Counted from the first letter of the stretch, positions 8,498 to 15,664 are shown. The stretch: DNA of 23,219 nt from Ignavibacteria bacterium (GCA_013298375.1 JAAFHM010000007.1:6354-29572); one strand, 5' to 3'. The notes: generated by a model from the letters alone, not told the origin. Program-made: numbers and translations.

Positions 8498-8911
8498 ATG
8501 ATTAGCGGTGTCAATCATCTCGGTATCGCCGTCCGCGATTTACAAACGAGCATGGCGCTTTTTCAGCAAATTTTCCGGGTGGAATCCTTTCACCGCGAGA
8601 CTGTTGCCGACCAAAAAGTGGATATTGCATCCTTCAAAGTCGGTGATGTCTTGGTGGAACTAACCGCCCCGACAGACGCGGAATCGCCGATTGCAAAATT
8701 TATTGAAAAGCGTGGCGAAGGCATTCATCACGTCGCTTTCACAACCGAAGGCGTAAATGAAGAGCTGCAACGTCTTGCTGCAAGCGGTGTGCAGCTTATC
8801 AACACCACCGCACAAAAAGGCGCACATGACATGATGATTGCCTTCTTGCATCCCAAATCCACCAATGGCGTTTTAATGGAGCTGTGCGAACCGCCAGAAA
8901 AACATCGGTGA
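8498..8911 (+). CDS. mce: Methylmalonyl-CoA epimerase
   Basis: A VOC-superfamily metalloenzyme that converts between (2S)- and (2R)-methylmalonyl-CoA, linking propionyl-CoA and succinyl-CoA. The 137 residues match the family in length. Likely metal ligands are H7 (VNHLGIAV), one histidine of GIHHVAF (77-78) and E128 (LMELCE); E54 in VLVELTAP is a further conserved acidic position. The stretches SPIAKFIEKRGEGIHH and HPKSTNGVLMELCE are characteristic. An AAGGA Shine-Dalgarno (8486-8490) lies seven bases before the ATG. The gene is 37 bp after the glmU-like gene and 63 bp before the LRR gene. No methylmalonyl-CoA mutase is present here. Confidence 0.95.
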   Translation: MISGVNHLGIAVRDLQTSMALFQQIFRVESFHRETVADQKVDIASFKVGDVLVELTAPTDAESPIAKFIEKRGEGIHHVAFTTEGVNEELQRLAASGVQLINTTAQKGAHDMMIAFLHPKSTNGVLMELCEPPEKHR

Positions 8912-8974
8912 TTCGCCTTAAATTCTGACAAAATTCACGAACTTTTTCGTTTCACTTTAGGAGACTACCAACGC

Positions 8975-9766
8975 ATGAAGCGTATTCTTTTTCGACTTGG
9001 CGCATCGGCATTGCTTTTTAGCCTTGCCCTCGGCGCTGTACAAGCACAATCGGTAAAACCAACAGGCAAAAAAAAGCCAGCAAAAACCACAACTGCCGCA
9101 CAGCCACAACCTGCGGCAACAGCATCTACGGGCAAACCTGCTTTGCTTGCTCCTGACCGTAAACCCGACCCGGAAATGGGCGTACTGGATTCACTCCAAA
9201 AAAATGCAAAGCGCTATGAATCCTTAGAAGATGCACTGAAAGAGCCAGAAAACGTACAACTCTTGGATTTGCATGAAAAAAATCTAACGGCACTCCCGCC
9301 AGAAATTGGCAAACTCGTCAATCTTCATACACTCAGTCTTTACGGTAATAAGCTAACAAATCTGCCAGCAGAATTTGCTAATCTCAAAAAACTCAAGTCG
9401 GTGGATTTAGGGAAAAATGATTTTACGCAAGTTCCATTGGCTGTAACAAAGATTACAGGCTTAAAAGTTTTGTACTTGACGGCAAATCAACTGACAAAGA
9501 TTCCTAAAGAAGTCTTTACGCTGAATAATCTTGCGCTTCTGGATTTCGGCGGCAATCGTTTGACGGAACTTTCACCCGATATTGCAAAAATGACCAAACT
9601 GCGTTTGTTGAATTTGCGATTCAATAAACTGGATAAAATTCCCGCGTCATTAGCAAAACTCAAGAATCTTGAAATGCTTCAGATTAACGCTAACCCCATC
9701 TCAGAAACGGAACTCCGCAAAATTGAGACGATGCTTCGCACAACCGATGTTCGTTTCAACTACTAA
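8975..9766 (+). CDS. Exported leucine-rich repeat protein
   Basis: A 263-residue protein with a signal peptide (basic start, hydrophobic 9-22, likely cut after VQA at 24). A low-complexity, Lys/Ala/Thr/Pro/Gln-rich linker covers about 25-65. Seven tandem 23-residue repeats of the form LxxLxLxxNxLtxLPxeiakLx then run from about 93 to the C-terminus. The repeats resemble the 'bacterial/plant' LRR type with LP after the asparagine ladder. LRR proteins usually bind other proteins; the partner is unknown. There is no lipobox cysteine and no T9SS sorting domain, so a periplasmic location is the simplest reading. AGGAG at 8959-8963 precedes the ATG by 11 bases. A strong terminator follows at 9811-9857. 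Confidence 0.8.
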   Translation: MKRILFRLGASALLFSLALGAVQAQSVKPTGKKKPAKTTTAAQPQPAATASTGKPALLAPDRKPDPEMGVLDSLQKNAKRYESLEDALKEPENVQLLDLHEKNLTALPPEIGKLVNLHTLSLYGNKLTNLPAEFANLKKLKSVDLGKNDFTQVPLAVTKITGLKVLYLTANQLTKIPKEVFTLNNLALLDFGGNRLTELSPDIAKMTKLRLLNLRFNKLDKIPASLAKLKNLEMLQINANPISETELRKIETMLRTTDVRFNY

Positions 9767-9810
9767 ATCTTGCTGACTGGTAACGGCTTACAGCCCCAGA
9801 TAAATACACA

Positions 9811-9857
9811 AACCTCCCGCTCAAGTTGACGTGCTTGATCGCGGGAGGTTTTTTTTT
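9811..9857 (+). terminator. Rho-independent terminator
   Basis: Ten-base arms AACCTCCCGC (9811-9820) and GCGGGAGGTT (9841-9850) are perfectly complementary, and an inner TCAAG/CTTGA pairing shortens the loop. They are followed by nine consecutive T residues at 9849-9857. The terminator ends the transcript carrying mce and the LRR gene. Confidence 0.92.
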
Positions 9858-9915
9858 GTGATACGGATTACCAAAATTTTGCATGGCAACAATTTTTTTT
9901 CGCCCAAAATCATGG

Positions 9916-9923
9916 TAACTTCG
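9916..9923 (+). promoter_or_regulatory. Possible -10 element (TAACTTCG) for the glycosyltransferase gene
   Basis: TAACTTCG lies 31 bp before the ATG at 9955, downstream of the terminator. The identical octamer precedes coaX, and TATCTTCG precedes the XRE gene, so it may be the local form of TAnnTTTG. No matching -33 element was found. Confidence 0.35.
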
Positions 9924-9954
9924 CGGAGTTTGTTGCACTAACTTAAAAGCCATT

Positions 9955-11097
9955 ATGCCTGATTTGCCGAATATTGCTGTTATTGCTGTGTATGCTGCCA
10001 TCGCACTTTATTGCTTGCGTACCCTGATTTTTATGATTGGGGCGTATAAAGAGCGCCGAAAGCGTATTCGCTACGATACGCCATCAATGTTTACTCCATT
10101 TATTTCAGTCGTTGTTCCGGCGCGAAATGAGGAGGAAAATATTGCTCCATGTGTTGTGTCGCTGATGCAGAGCGATTATCCGTCGGAATACTTTGAAATC
10201 GTCGTAGTCAACGACCGTTCCAGCGACAAAACGGGCGAGGTACTAAGCGGTCTTCAGGCGAAATATCCAAATCTTATCGTTCACAACACCTCCGAAGAAA
10301 CGACGAATACAAATTTACAAGGCAAGCCCCGTGCTGTCCATCAGGGTATTATGCGTTCGCGGGGGGAGTTTGTCCTAATGACGGATGCTGATTGTATCGT
10401 GCCGCCGACGTGGGTCTCTGCTATTGCCCATACCTTTCAAAACCCGCGTATTGGCTTGATTGCATCCTACACACTGGCAAAGGGTAAGCGATTTTTTGAC
10501 CGAATGCAAATGCTGGAATGGCTGATAAATAACACGATGGCAAGTGCCGGTGTAGGTTTGGGGCAACCACTTGGCTGTTTTGGGAATAACCTCAGCGTCC
10601 GCCGCCGTGTTTATGACGAACTTGGTGGTTATCCTCACATTCGTTTTTCCTTAACAGAAGACCTTGCCTTGCTTCAAGCCGTGACCAATGCTGGGCATGA
10701 GGCACGATACATTTGCGCTCACGAAACGCATATTGACACGCAACCTTGCCCCGATATTCCCGCGTTTATCAAGCAGCACCATCGCTGGGTAAATGGCGGA
10801 AAAGCTCTTGGATGGCGGGCTGTGGGGTTTGTGGTGTCGTCGTCGGCAATGTGGCTTGGTATCGTGCTGGCAGTTGCAAGTGCTTCATGGGGATTGTTGG
10901 CATTACTGCTTGCCGTGCGGACGCTTTCCGATATGGCTCTTACTTATCCAGCGTTTCGAGAATTGCGCATGGCTGGCAATGTTGCGTGGATACCGATTGC
11001 CGAGCCGTTTTTCCTGCTCATAGAACTTATGACCCCATTTCTCGGCTTAAAATCAAGTGTGGAATGGAAAGGTCAGATTTTGCGAAATCATCCATAA
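9955..11097 (+). CDS. Membrane-bound family 2 glycosyltransferase
   Basis: A 380-residue processive-type GT2 enzyme. One helix at the N-terminus (about 7-29) precedes a cytoplasmic GT-A domain with VVVPARNEEEN (52-62), VVVNDRSSDKT (83-93), the metal-binding TDAD (143-146), TED (234-236, probable catalytic base) and QHHRW (274-278). Hydrophobic helices follow from about 290 to 365. The full DxD, ED and QxxRW set predicts an active inverting transferase using an NDP-sugar. The fold resembles hyaluronan/cellulose synthase relatives and ceramide glucosyltransferases, but the acceptor cannot be read from sequence. The gene stands alone: a terminator lies upstream and a 554-bp non-coding gap downstream. 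No Shine-Dalgarno is obvious. Confidence 0.88.
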   Translation: MPDLPNIAVIAVYAAIALYCLRTLIFMIGAYKERRKRIRYDTPSMFTPFISVVVPARNEEENIAPCVVSLMQSDYPSEYFEIVVVNDRSSDKTGEVLSGLQAKYPNLIVHNTSEETTNTNLQGKPRAVHQGIMRSRGEFVLMTDADCIVPPTWVSAIAHTFQNPRIGLIASYTLAKGKRFFDRMQMLEWLINNTMASAGVGLGQPLGCFGNNLSVRRRVYDELGGYPHIRFSLTEDLALLQAVTNAGHEARYICAHETHIDTQPCPDIPAFIKQHHRWVNGGKALGWRAVGFVVSSSAMWLGIVLAVASASWGLLALLLAVRTLSDMALTYPAFRELRMAGNVAWIPIAEPFFLLIELMTPFLGLKSSVEWKGQILRNHP

Positions 11098-11148
11098 GGA
11101 ACGTGAAATCACTAAACCACTTTGATCTGAAAGTGCAGAGGTTTGAAG

Positions 11149-11265
11149 AGGACTGAAAGTCCTTTCGTTATTTCCGTCGGGCGGCTGAGGAGTGCAGATA
11201 CGCTGCCGTCGTCCAGCGGGTTCTTGTGGTTATGACTCGCCGGACGGTCGAGAAACTGCCCGACG
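11149..11265 (+). ncRNA. Candidate structured RNA, copy A
   Basis: A hairpin (AGGACT-GAA-AGTCCT, 11149-11163) is followed by a three-way junction. Its closing helix P1 is CGTCGGGC/GCCCGACG (11175-11182 with 11258-11265, eight perfect pairs). P2 is CGGC/GCTG (11182-11185 with 11202-11205) around a TGAGGAGT-containing loop. P3 is CCGTC/GACGG (11206-11210 with 11243-11247), extended by GCGGG/CTCGC (11216-11220 with 11236-11240). The strand joining P3 to P1 carries GAGAAACT. The primary sequence is shared with copy B. G-T pairs in P2 and P3 form only if the plus strand is transcribed. The family was not recognised. Confidence 0.5.
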
Positions 11266-11508
11266 CGACTTTACAATCTTTCGCCCGAAAGGGAATAATA
11301 CCGTTTTGATTGTAAAATACATACTTTCAATTCTCCGAAACAAGGCAGCATACTGCCTCGTTAAAATCAAAGTATCAAAAATATAGTGGAAACGGTATAA
11401 GGCACAAAATATCCCCCAAATTACTCTCTTTTGGGATTGATGGAAGTTCTTCATTTGATACATCCTTCAATAGAAATGTGAGAAAAAGTATAGGCATAGA
11501 CATTTCGC

Positions 11509-11623
11509 AACTGATCAGTTCATATCCTGTCGGGGCGGCTGAGAAGTAAGGGAGTGCTGCCGTTCAGGGACAGCTGGTACACTGCGGAAATCCTCTGGAC
11601 GGCGCAAAAATTGTCGGACGGGG
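11509..11623 (+). ncRNA. Candidate structured RNA, copy B
   Basis: This is a second, diverged unit about 350 bp downstream of copy A in the same orientation. A 12-bp perfect palindrome (11509-11520) takes the place of the leading hairpin. P1 pairs TCCTGTC (11525-11531) with GACGGGG (11617-11623). P2 is CGGC/GCTG (11536-11539 with 11556-11559) around TGAGAAGT. P3 pairs 11560-11570 with 11591-11602, eleven pairs with one bulged C. The outer part of P3 differs in sequence from copy A yet still pairs, which is compensatory evidence for a conserved fold. Several G-T pairs favour the plus strand. It ends about 30 bp before the RNase III stop codon. Confidence 0.48.
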
Positions 11624-11651
11624 GTACCCAAACCCACTTACGAAATTTGGC

Positions 11652-12521
11652 CTACCTATCCACGTTAGCAACAGCAAGCATTATACTCCCATTGGCAATA
11701 TTTTCAACGGCATCTTGCGCGGCGCTCTGCTCTGCGTCTTTTTTATTGCGCCCATTGCCACGCCCGACAACTACGCCGTTTATCAGTACTTCCATTGCGA
11801 AATCTTTGTGATGGTCTGGTCCCTGTGCGCTAATAACAACATACTTTGGAACACCCGTACCGACGGACTGCGAATGTTCGAGCAGAATACTCTTAAAATT
11901 CGTGTCGCGCATGAGTGAACCTTCGTTCATCACGTGCAGCAGCACCGAGCGGATAATAAATTCTTTCGCAGCATCAGCACCGGAATCAAGGTAAATCGCG
12001 GCAATAATCGCTTCAAGGGCATCGGCGAGAATGGAGTCATTGCCTTGCTGCAAGGAGTGTTTGGCACTCAGGCTGACCATGATAAATTCGTGCAAACGTA
12101 GCTTCCGTGCGCAGTAAGCCAGTGACTTTTTATTCACCAACCACGAGCGCATCTTTGTTAATTCGCCTTCTTGAACGTCGGAGCGCAAGTAAAAGAGGTA
12201 TTCGGCAATAACAGAACTCAAAATGGCATCGCCAAAGAACTCTAAGCGTTCATTCGAGTAAACATGAGGGTTTTGGAGGATTTGCAAGTACGAACGGTGC
12301 GTGAATGCTTGTTCAAAATACGACACCGTGATAATCGGCACATTCAGCACTTTTTCTAATTCGCGCACTTTTTCCGGTGTCAGAAAGCCGACCGTCGGGA
12401 ACATCGAATCGTCCAGAATGCTGGAACGCAGGAATTTACTGGGCAGCGCTGCCAATTTTACAATTTTGCTGTGCAACTGCTGAATAAAACTATTGAGCGA
12501 GAGATTAACGTTGAGATTCAT
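11652..12521 (-). CDS. rnc: Ribonuclease III
   Basis: This double-strand-specific endoribonuclease processes rRNA precursors and structured RNAs. From the ATG at 12521 it has 289 residues. The RNase III domain shows the signature NERLEFFGD (90-98). E91, E94, D98, D167 and E170 correspond to the catalytic acidic residues of the E. coli enzyme (E38, E41, D45, D114, E117). A double-stranded RNA-binding domain follows (about 208-277) with PKYVV and the typical NKKDAEQSAAQDA end. There is an N-terminal extension of about 45 residues before the catalytic domain. The open frame reaches 12671, but the residues before 12521 look like translated intergenic sequence. An alternative ATG lies at 12557. 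No Shine-Dalgarno is visible. Confidence 0.93.
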   Translation of the reverse strand: MNLNVNLSLNSFIQQLHSKIVKLAALPSKFLRSSILDDSMFPTVGFLTPEKVRELEKVLNVPIITVSYFEQAFTHRSYLQILQNPHVYSNERLEFFGDAILSSVIAEYLFYLRSDVQEGELTKMRSWLVNKKSLAYCARKLRLHEFIMVSLSAKHSLQQGNDSILADALEAIIAAIYLDSGADAAKEFIIRSVLLHVMNEGSLMRDTNFKSILLEHSQSVGTGVPKYVVISAQGPDHHKDFAMEVLINGVVVGRGNGRNKKDAEQSAAQDAVENIANGSIMLAVANVDR

Positions 12522-12736
12522 AGAACATGAGATGGTGAGCCGCCGGAAGACAAGCATTGAGTGGATTAGCGGGTAATGCTTGTGGTCTAATGGCTCAAAC
12601 ACGAGACGCAAAATAGGGCGCGTGACGTAGATAGCGAAAAGGCAATTTACAAAATCTCGACCACAACGCATACATCTACCAGCAAAGCACGATAATATGG
12701 CGGCAAATACTTGGAGTGCAAACGAAGTTCACAATA

Positions 12737-12836
12737 TTTCGCAAAAACTCGCAAAAGCGTGAAAACACTAAAAAGCGAATTTTCGCCCAAGAAAAATATT
12801 CGCGCAAATCGAAATACTGTTTCGCTAAAAGCGAAA
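12737..12836. promoter_or_regulatory. Operator-like cluster of TTTCGC/GCGAAA palindromes
   Basis: The best site is TTTCGC-TAAAA-GCGAAA (12820-12836), a perfect six-base dyad with a five-base spacer. GCGAA-TT-TTCGC occurs at 12775-12786 and CGC-AAAA-GCG at 12750-12759. Isolated half-sites occur at 12737 (TTTCGC) and around 12800 (TTCGCGCAAATCGAAA). The best dyad covers the -33 position of the predicted XRE promoter, as expected for autoregulation by the XRE protein, though its partner is inferred only. Confidence 0.5.
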
Positions 12837-12843
12837 AAGTATG

Positions 12844-12851
12844 TATCTTCG
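12844..12851 (+). promoter_or_regulatory. Possible -10 element (TATCTTCG) of the XRE gene
   Basis: TATCTTCG lies 56 bp before the ATG at 12908. TTTCG at 12820-12824 sits 19 bp upstream in the -33 position and forms part of the palindromic site. Confidence 0.4.
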
Positions 12852-12907
12852 TTTTGCAATGATTTGACGAGTATTTTCCTTGTTACACCTTTACAGACAC
12901 AGTGTTT

Positions 12908-14443
12908 ATGAGCATGAATGGTGAAAATTTACGCATTATTTTGGGCATCAAACTCAAGCAGCTCCGCACGGAAAAAGATTTTTCACTCAAAGAGTTATCC
13001 GAGCAGACGGATTTGTCCATTTCGTACTTGAGCGAAATCGAAAAAGGGAAAAAATATCCGAAGCCGGAAAAGATTATCGCGTTAGCAAAGGCGTTGGGAA
13101 CGACGTTTGACGAACTCGTAACGCTCAAAATGGACGAAACGCTTGACCCACTCACCGCAATTCTCAATTCACCCATGCTCCGAGAGTTTCCTTTTCAGCT
13201 TTTTGGTATCGAACAGCAGGACATCATGGATTTATTCTCTGCCTCGCCCGCCAAAGCTGGTGCGCTCTTGAAGACATTTTTGGAAATTATTCGCGGCTAC
13301 GATATGAGCGTGGAGCAGTTTATTTTGGCGGCGCTCCGTTCCTACCAAAAAATGCACCATAATTATTTTGAGGATTTGGAAGAAGCCGCAGACCGCTTTG
13401 TAGCGGATATGCAATGGAAGGCGAAAATTCCTATGCCCACCGAAGTTGTGAAAAAAGCGCTTATTCAAAAGTACAACTATGAGATTGACGAAGAAACGCT
13501 GGCAGATCACCCTGAACTCCAGAAATTTCGCACGATATTCGTACCGTCCAAAACAGGCAAACACACACCATTGCCACACGCAAAGCCGCGTCTGCTCTTG
13601 AACAAGGATTTAATTGATCGGCAAAAAGCCTTTATTTACGGGCGCGAATTGGGGTACAGCTATTTGCATATCCGCGAGCGGGCGCTTACCTCATCATGGC
13701 TCAAAGTGGAGTCGTTTGAGCAGGTCTTGAATAATTTCAAAGCCTCCTATTTTTCCGGTGCGCTTTTGATGAATCGCCATTCGATGGTCAAAGATTTGAC
13801 AAAATTATTCCAAAAAAAGACGTGGGACGGCTCTGCGCTTATCACAATGCTGGACAAGTACGCAGTCACGCCGGAAATGCTGCTCTACCGCATGACCGAA
13901 CTTCTGCCCAAATTTTTCGGCTTAGAAGAAATGCACTTTCTCCGCTTTAGCCATCGCACCAGCACGGGCAATATGAAGCTAACAAAGTTTTTGAATATGT
14001 CGCAGGTCTTTGCGCCCTACGGGCTGGATTTGAACGAGCATTACTGCCGTCGCTGGCTGCCTATCGCCATTTTGAAACGTGAGCAAAGCGAACTTGCCGA
14101 GCGCGACCCCACAACACCGCTTGTTGTCGTGCAGCGTCCGCATTTTGTCGAAAGCAATATTGAATACTTTGTCATAACCGTCGCACGGCGCTTCGCCCTC
14201 AAACCCCTCTTCCATTCTAGCGTTTCGATTGGTTTTTTGATGAATGATGCCTTCAAAGAAACCGTAAAATTTTGGAATGACCCAAGTATTGAGCGGATTC
14301 ACGTCAACGAAACGTGTGAGCGTTGCGGCTTGCGCGACGATATTTGCCGCGACCGCGTAGGTCCGCCAACACTCTACATGAAAAATGAGCGTCAGCGCGT
14401 CCGCGAAGCAAGTTTGCAGAAGATTTTATCGGGTGGCAAGTAA
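12908..14443 (+). CDS. XRE-family regulator with degenerate ImmA/IrrE-like domain (ScfR/RamB-like)
   Basis: A 511-residue cytoplasmic DNA-binding protein. Residues 9-72 are a clear Cro/C1 helix-turn-helix (KLKQLRTEKDFSLKELSEQT ... ISYLSEIEKGKKYPKPEKI). A middle region corresponds to an ImmA/IrrE (M78-like) domain, but AFIYGRELGYSYLHI (241-255) lacks both histidines of HExxH; FSGALLMNR (282-290) matches the following family motif. The C-terminus has C470, C473 and C480 (CERCGLRDDIC). This plan is that of the short-chain fatty-acyl regulator family (ScfR, RamB, MrpR-like), which controls glyoxylate, propionate or acetate genes in other bacteria. The ATG at 12908 is preferred over a GTG at 12902. 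Upstream palindromes suggest autoregulation. Confidence 0.8.
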   Translation: MSMNGENLRIILGIKLKQLRTEKDFSLKELSEQTDLSISYLSEIEKGKKYPKPEKIIALAKALGTTFDELVTLKMDETLDPLTAILNSPMLREFPFQLFGIEQQDIMDLFSASPAKAGALLKTFLEIIRGYDMSVEQFILAALRSYQKMHHNYFEDLEEAADRFVADMQWKAKIPMPTEVVKKALIQKYNYEIDEETLADHPELQKFRTIFVPSKTGKHTPLPHAKPRLLLNKDLIDRQKAFIYGRELGYSYLHIRERALTSSWLKVESFEQVLNNFKASYFSGALLMNRHSMVKDLTKLFQKKTWDGSALITMLDKYAVTPEMLLYRMTELLPKFFGLEEMHFLRFSHRTSTGNMKLTKFLNMSQVFAPYGLDLNEHYCRRWLPIAILKREQSELAERDPTTPLVVVQRPHFVESNIEYFVITVARRFALKPLFHSSVSIGFLMNDAFKETVKFWNDPSIERIHVNETCERCGLRDDICRDRVGPPTLYMKNERQRVREASLQKILSGGK

Positions 14444-14453
14444 AAAAACAAGG

Positions 14454-14483
14454 CTTGAATTCAGGTTATAAGTTAAATTCAAG
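14454..14483. repeat. Inverted repeat after the XRE gene
   Basis: CTTGAATT (14454-14461) and AATTCAAG (14476-14483) form an 8-bp stem with a 14-base loop just after the XRE stop. TACTCT/AGAGTA (14515-14520 with 14533-14538) is a second weak stem. Neither has a T tract, so a terminator role for the convergent genes is only possible. Confidence 0.3.
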
Positions 14484-14623
14484 AGAGAATATTATTCTGT
14501 TTATAGGCGAAAAATACTCTCAATATTCTTGCAGAGTAAATTTGGTTGTTTCTGCCCGCCAAGTCAGTATCAAAGCCAAATACGAAAATTACTTTTCGCA
14601 CAAACAACGTGAATTCACTACAT

Positions 14624-15475
14624 TTATACACGAAGTTGAGCAAAATCATTCTGTAAAGCGCTTTGTAACTCGTGTTCCGAATGATTGCCTGAGCGAAATT
14701 CCTGCATCCACTGTGCCATAAGAGCGCTTGCGCCATACAGAACAAGGTGCTGCTCATGGTGCAACTCCAAACGCCAGTTTTCAAGCGCTTTTTTGACCAT
14801 TCCGGCATCGCCGCCCGTAATAAAAATGAGAGGGCTTTCACCGTGAAAATCCTTGGCGATAATGCCGTCAATAATTTCCTTCACTGCTCCCCCAATGCCG
14901 CGCACTACACCGATGCGCATTGCTTGTGCGGTGTTTGTGCCGGAAGTTGCATCTTCAAATGCGGGTTCGATTTCGGGAAGAAGTTGGGTGAAATGGTGCA
15001 GAGCCCGTAATTGCGTGGCTACTCCGGGCAAAATTGCTCCACCCAAGCATTTGCGCCGTGCTGTGGCGGCATTGATGGTGACTGCCGTTCCGCAATCAAT
15101 CGTAATGAGCGGCGCAACAAGCGCTGGCGTATGTTGAAGGTTGTAGTGAAGCGCTCCAATCAGGCTCAAAATGCGGTCGCTGCCCATTCCCTGTATCCCC
15201 GAAACATCAATAAGCGATTGTTCGTGGAGAATGCCCGCAAGAGCGTTCCAGCGCACATTGCTCCGCTTTTTGAGTTCGATTTCAAGCTGCGCATACACTT
15301 CCGGGTTCACCGAAGACACGCCAAAGAGTACCTGCTTACCTGAAAAATTCCACAAATATTTGTGCATTGCTTCCTGCCAATTACCACTGAGTTCCGACGC
15401 GAAAAACTGGTCATCGGCGAGGATTTTAATGCGAGTATTGCCGATGTCTATTGCTCCGGCGAGAAATGGTGTCAT
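14624..15475 (-). CDS. coaX: Type III pantothenate kinase
   Basis: The enzyme phosphorylates pantothenate with ATP in the first committed step of coenzyme A synthesis. It is an ASKHA-fold kinase. The 283 residues show AIDIGNTRIK (8-17, with D10 and the phosphate loop), GMGSDRI (96-102, substrate site with D100 and R101), TIDCGTAVTI (125-134, with catalytic-region D127) and GGAILPGV (145-152). The protein is somewhat longer than the usual 250-260 residues because of an extended C-terminus rich in Gln, His and Glu. It converges with the XRE gene and is separated from the next minus-strand gene by a terminator, so it is probably transcribed alone. A TAACTTCG element lies 48 bp upstream. Confidence 0.95.
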   Translation of the reverse strand: MTPFLAGAIDIGNTRIKILADDQFFASELSGNWQEAMHKYLWNFSGKQVLFGVSSVNPEVYAQLEIELKKRSNVRWNALAGILHEQSLIDVSGIQGMGSDRILSLIGALHYNLQHTPALVAPLITIDCGTAVTINAATARRKCLGGAILPGVATQLRALHHFTQLLPEIEPAFEDATSGTNTAQAMRIGVVRGIGGAVKEIIDGIIAKDFHGESPLIFITGGDAGMVKKALENWRLELHHEQHLVLYGASALMAQWMQEFRSGNHSEHELQSALQNDFAQLRV

Positions 15476-15523
15476 AGCGCTAAAAATGGTGGAAAATGGT
15501 TGCCCAGTTCCCTGCTAATATGC

Positions 15524-15531
15524 CGAAGTTA
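15524..15531 (-). promoter_or_regulatory. Possible -10 element (TAACTTCG) for coaX
   Basis: Read on the minus strand, TAACTTCG lies 48 bp upstream of the coaX ATG, after the terminator of the preceding gene. It is identical to the octamer before the glycosyltransferase gene. The -33 region is not recognisable. Confidence 0.35.
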
Positions 15532-15586
15532 CGCCATTTTGCCAAGTTTTTTCCTATATTCAAGTGGTACAGGACAATGATGGACA

Positions 15587-15630
15587 ACGAAAAACGGCAC
15601 ATTTCAAGAATATCCTGAAATGTGCCGTTT
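15587..15630 (-). terminator. Rho-independent terminator of the coiled-coil protein gene
   Basis: Perfect 15-base arms (15592-15606 and 15616-15630) enclose a nine-base loop. On the minus strand the second arm ends in GCCGTTTTTCG, giving five T residues. It lies 35 bp after the stop at 15665. Confidence 0.88.
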
Positions 15631-15664
15631 CATCGGTTAATGCTGCGGAGAAATTCTCGCAGTA

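Larger units (their letters stand above)
11098..11651. other. Long convergent intergenic region with RNA-like structure and no credible ORF
   Basis: The gap separates the convergent glycosyltransferase and RNase III genes. Short frames inside it (for example 11192-11386 plus and 11230-11463 minus) have no family features. It holds two related GC-rich folded units (11149-11265 and 11509-11623). Between them are AT-rich inverted repeats: TTACAATC/GATTGTAA (11271-11278 with 11308-11315), ATACTTT/AAAGTAT (11321-11327 with 11370-11376), and an AGGCAG-CATA-CTGCCT hairpin nested within the latter (about 11344-11359). Near the start there is also CACTTT/AAAGTG (11118-11123 with 11130-11135). The density of inverted repeats is much greater than in other gaps of this window. 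Confidence 0.6.
12522..12907. other. Divergent regulatory region between rnc and the XRE gene
   Basis: This AT-rich 386-bp region separates two divergent genes. It holds the TTTCGC/GCGAAA palindrome cluster (12737-12836), a likely promoter for the XRE gene (TATCTTCG at 12844), and on the minus strand a possible rnc promoter (TTTTCG, 19 bp, TATTTTG). The frame extending rnc to 12671 is not credited as coding. Confidence 0.5.

Noticed and set aside
11181..11207. Similarity of copy A to the M-box (ykoK) magnesium riboswitch through AGATACGCTGC
   Set aside because: Only about 11 bases agree, copy B lacks them, and the other conserved M-box blocks and a downstream Mg transporter are absent.
11185..11256. 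Hammerhead-like CTGAGGA ... GAGAAAC in copy A
   Set aside because: The stems do not fall where a hammerhead needs them, and copy B reads CTGAGAA, losing the essential G8.
11175..11265. tRNA-like acceptor pairing in copy A
   Set aside because: There is no T-arm GGTTCGA, anticodon arm or CCA, and the D-arm cannot be formed.
11192..11463. Short ORFs in the 554-bp gap
   Set aside because: They overlap the RNA units and AT-rich inverted repeats and have no recognisable domains or ribosome sites.
11531..11545. TPP-riboswitch-like GGCTGAGA in copy B
   Set aside because: The second TPP block (CCTGATCTGG...) is absent, copy A reads CTGAGG, and no thiamin gene follows.
12522..12671. N-terminal extension of RNase III
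   Set aside because: The residues look like translated intergenic DNA and the family needs no such leader; the ATG at 12521 suffices.
14455..14721. 88-codon plus-strand ORF after the XRE gene
   Set aside because: It begins with TTG and runs antisense into the conserved coaX gene.
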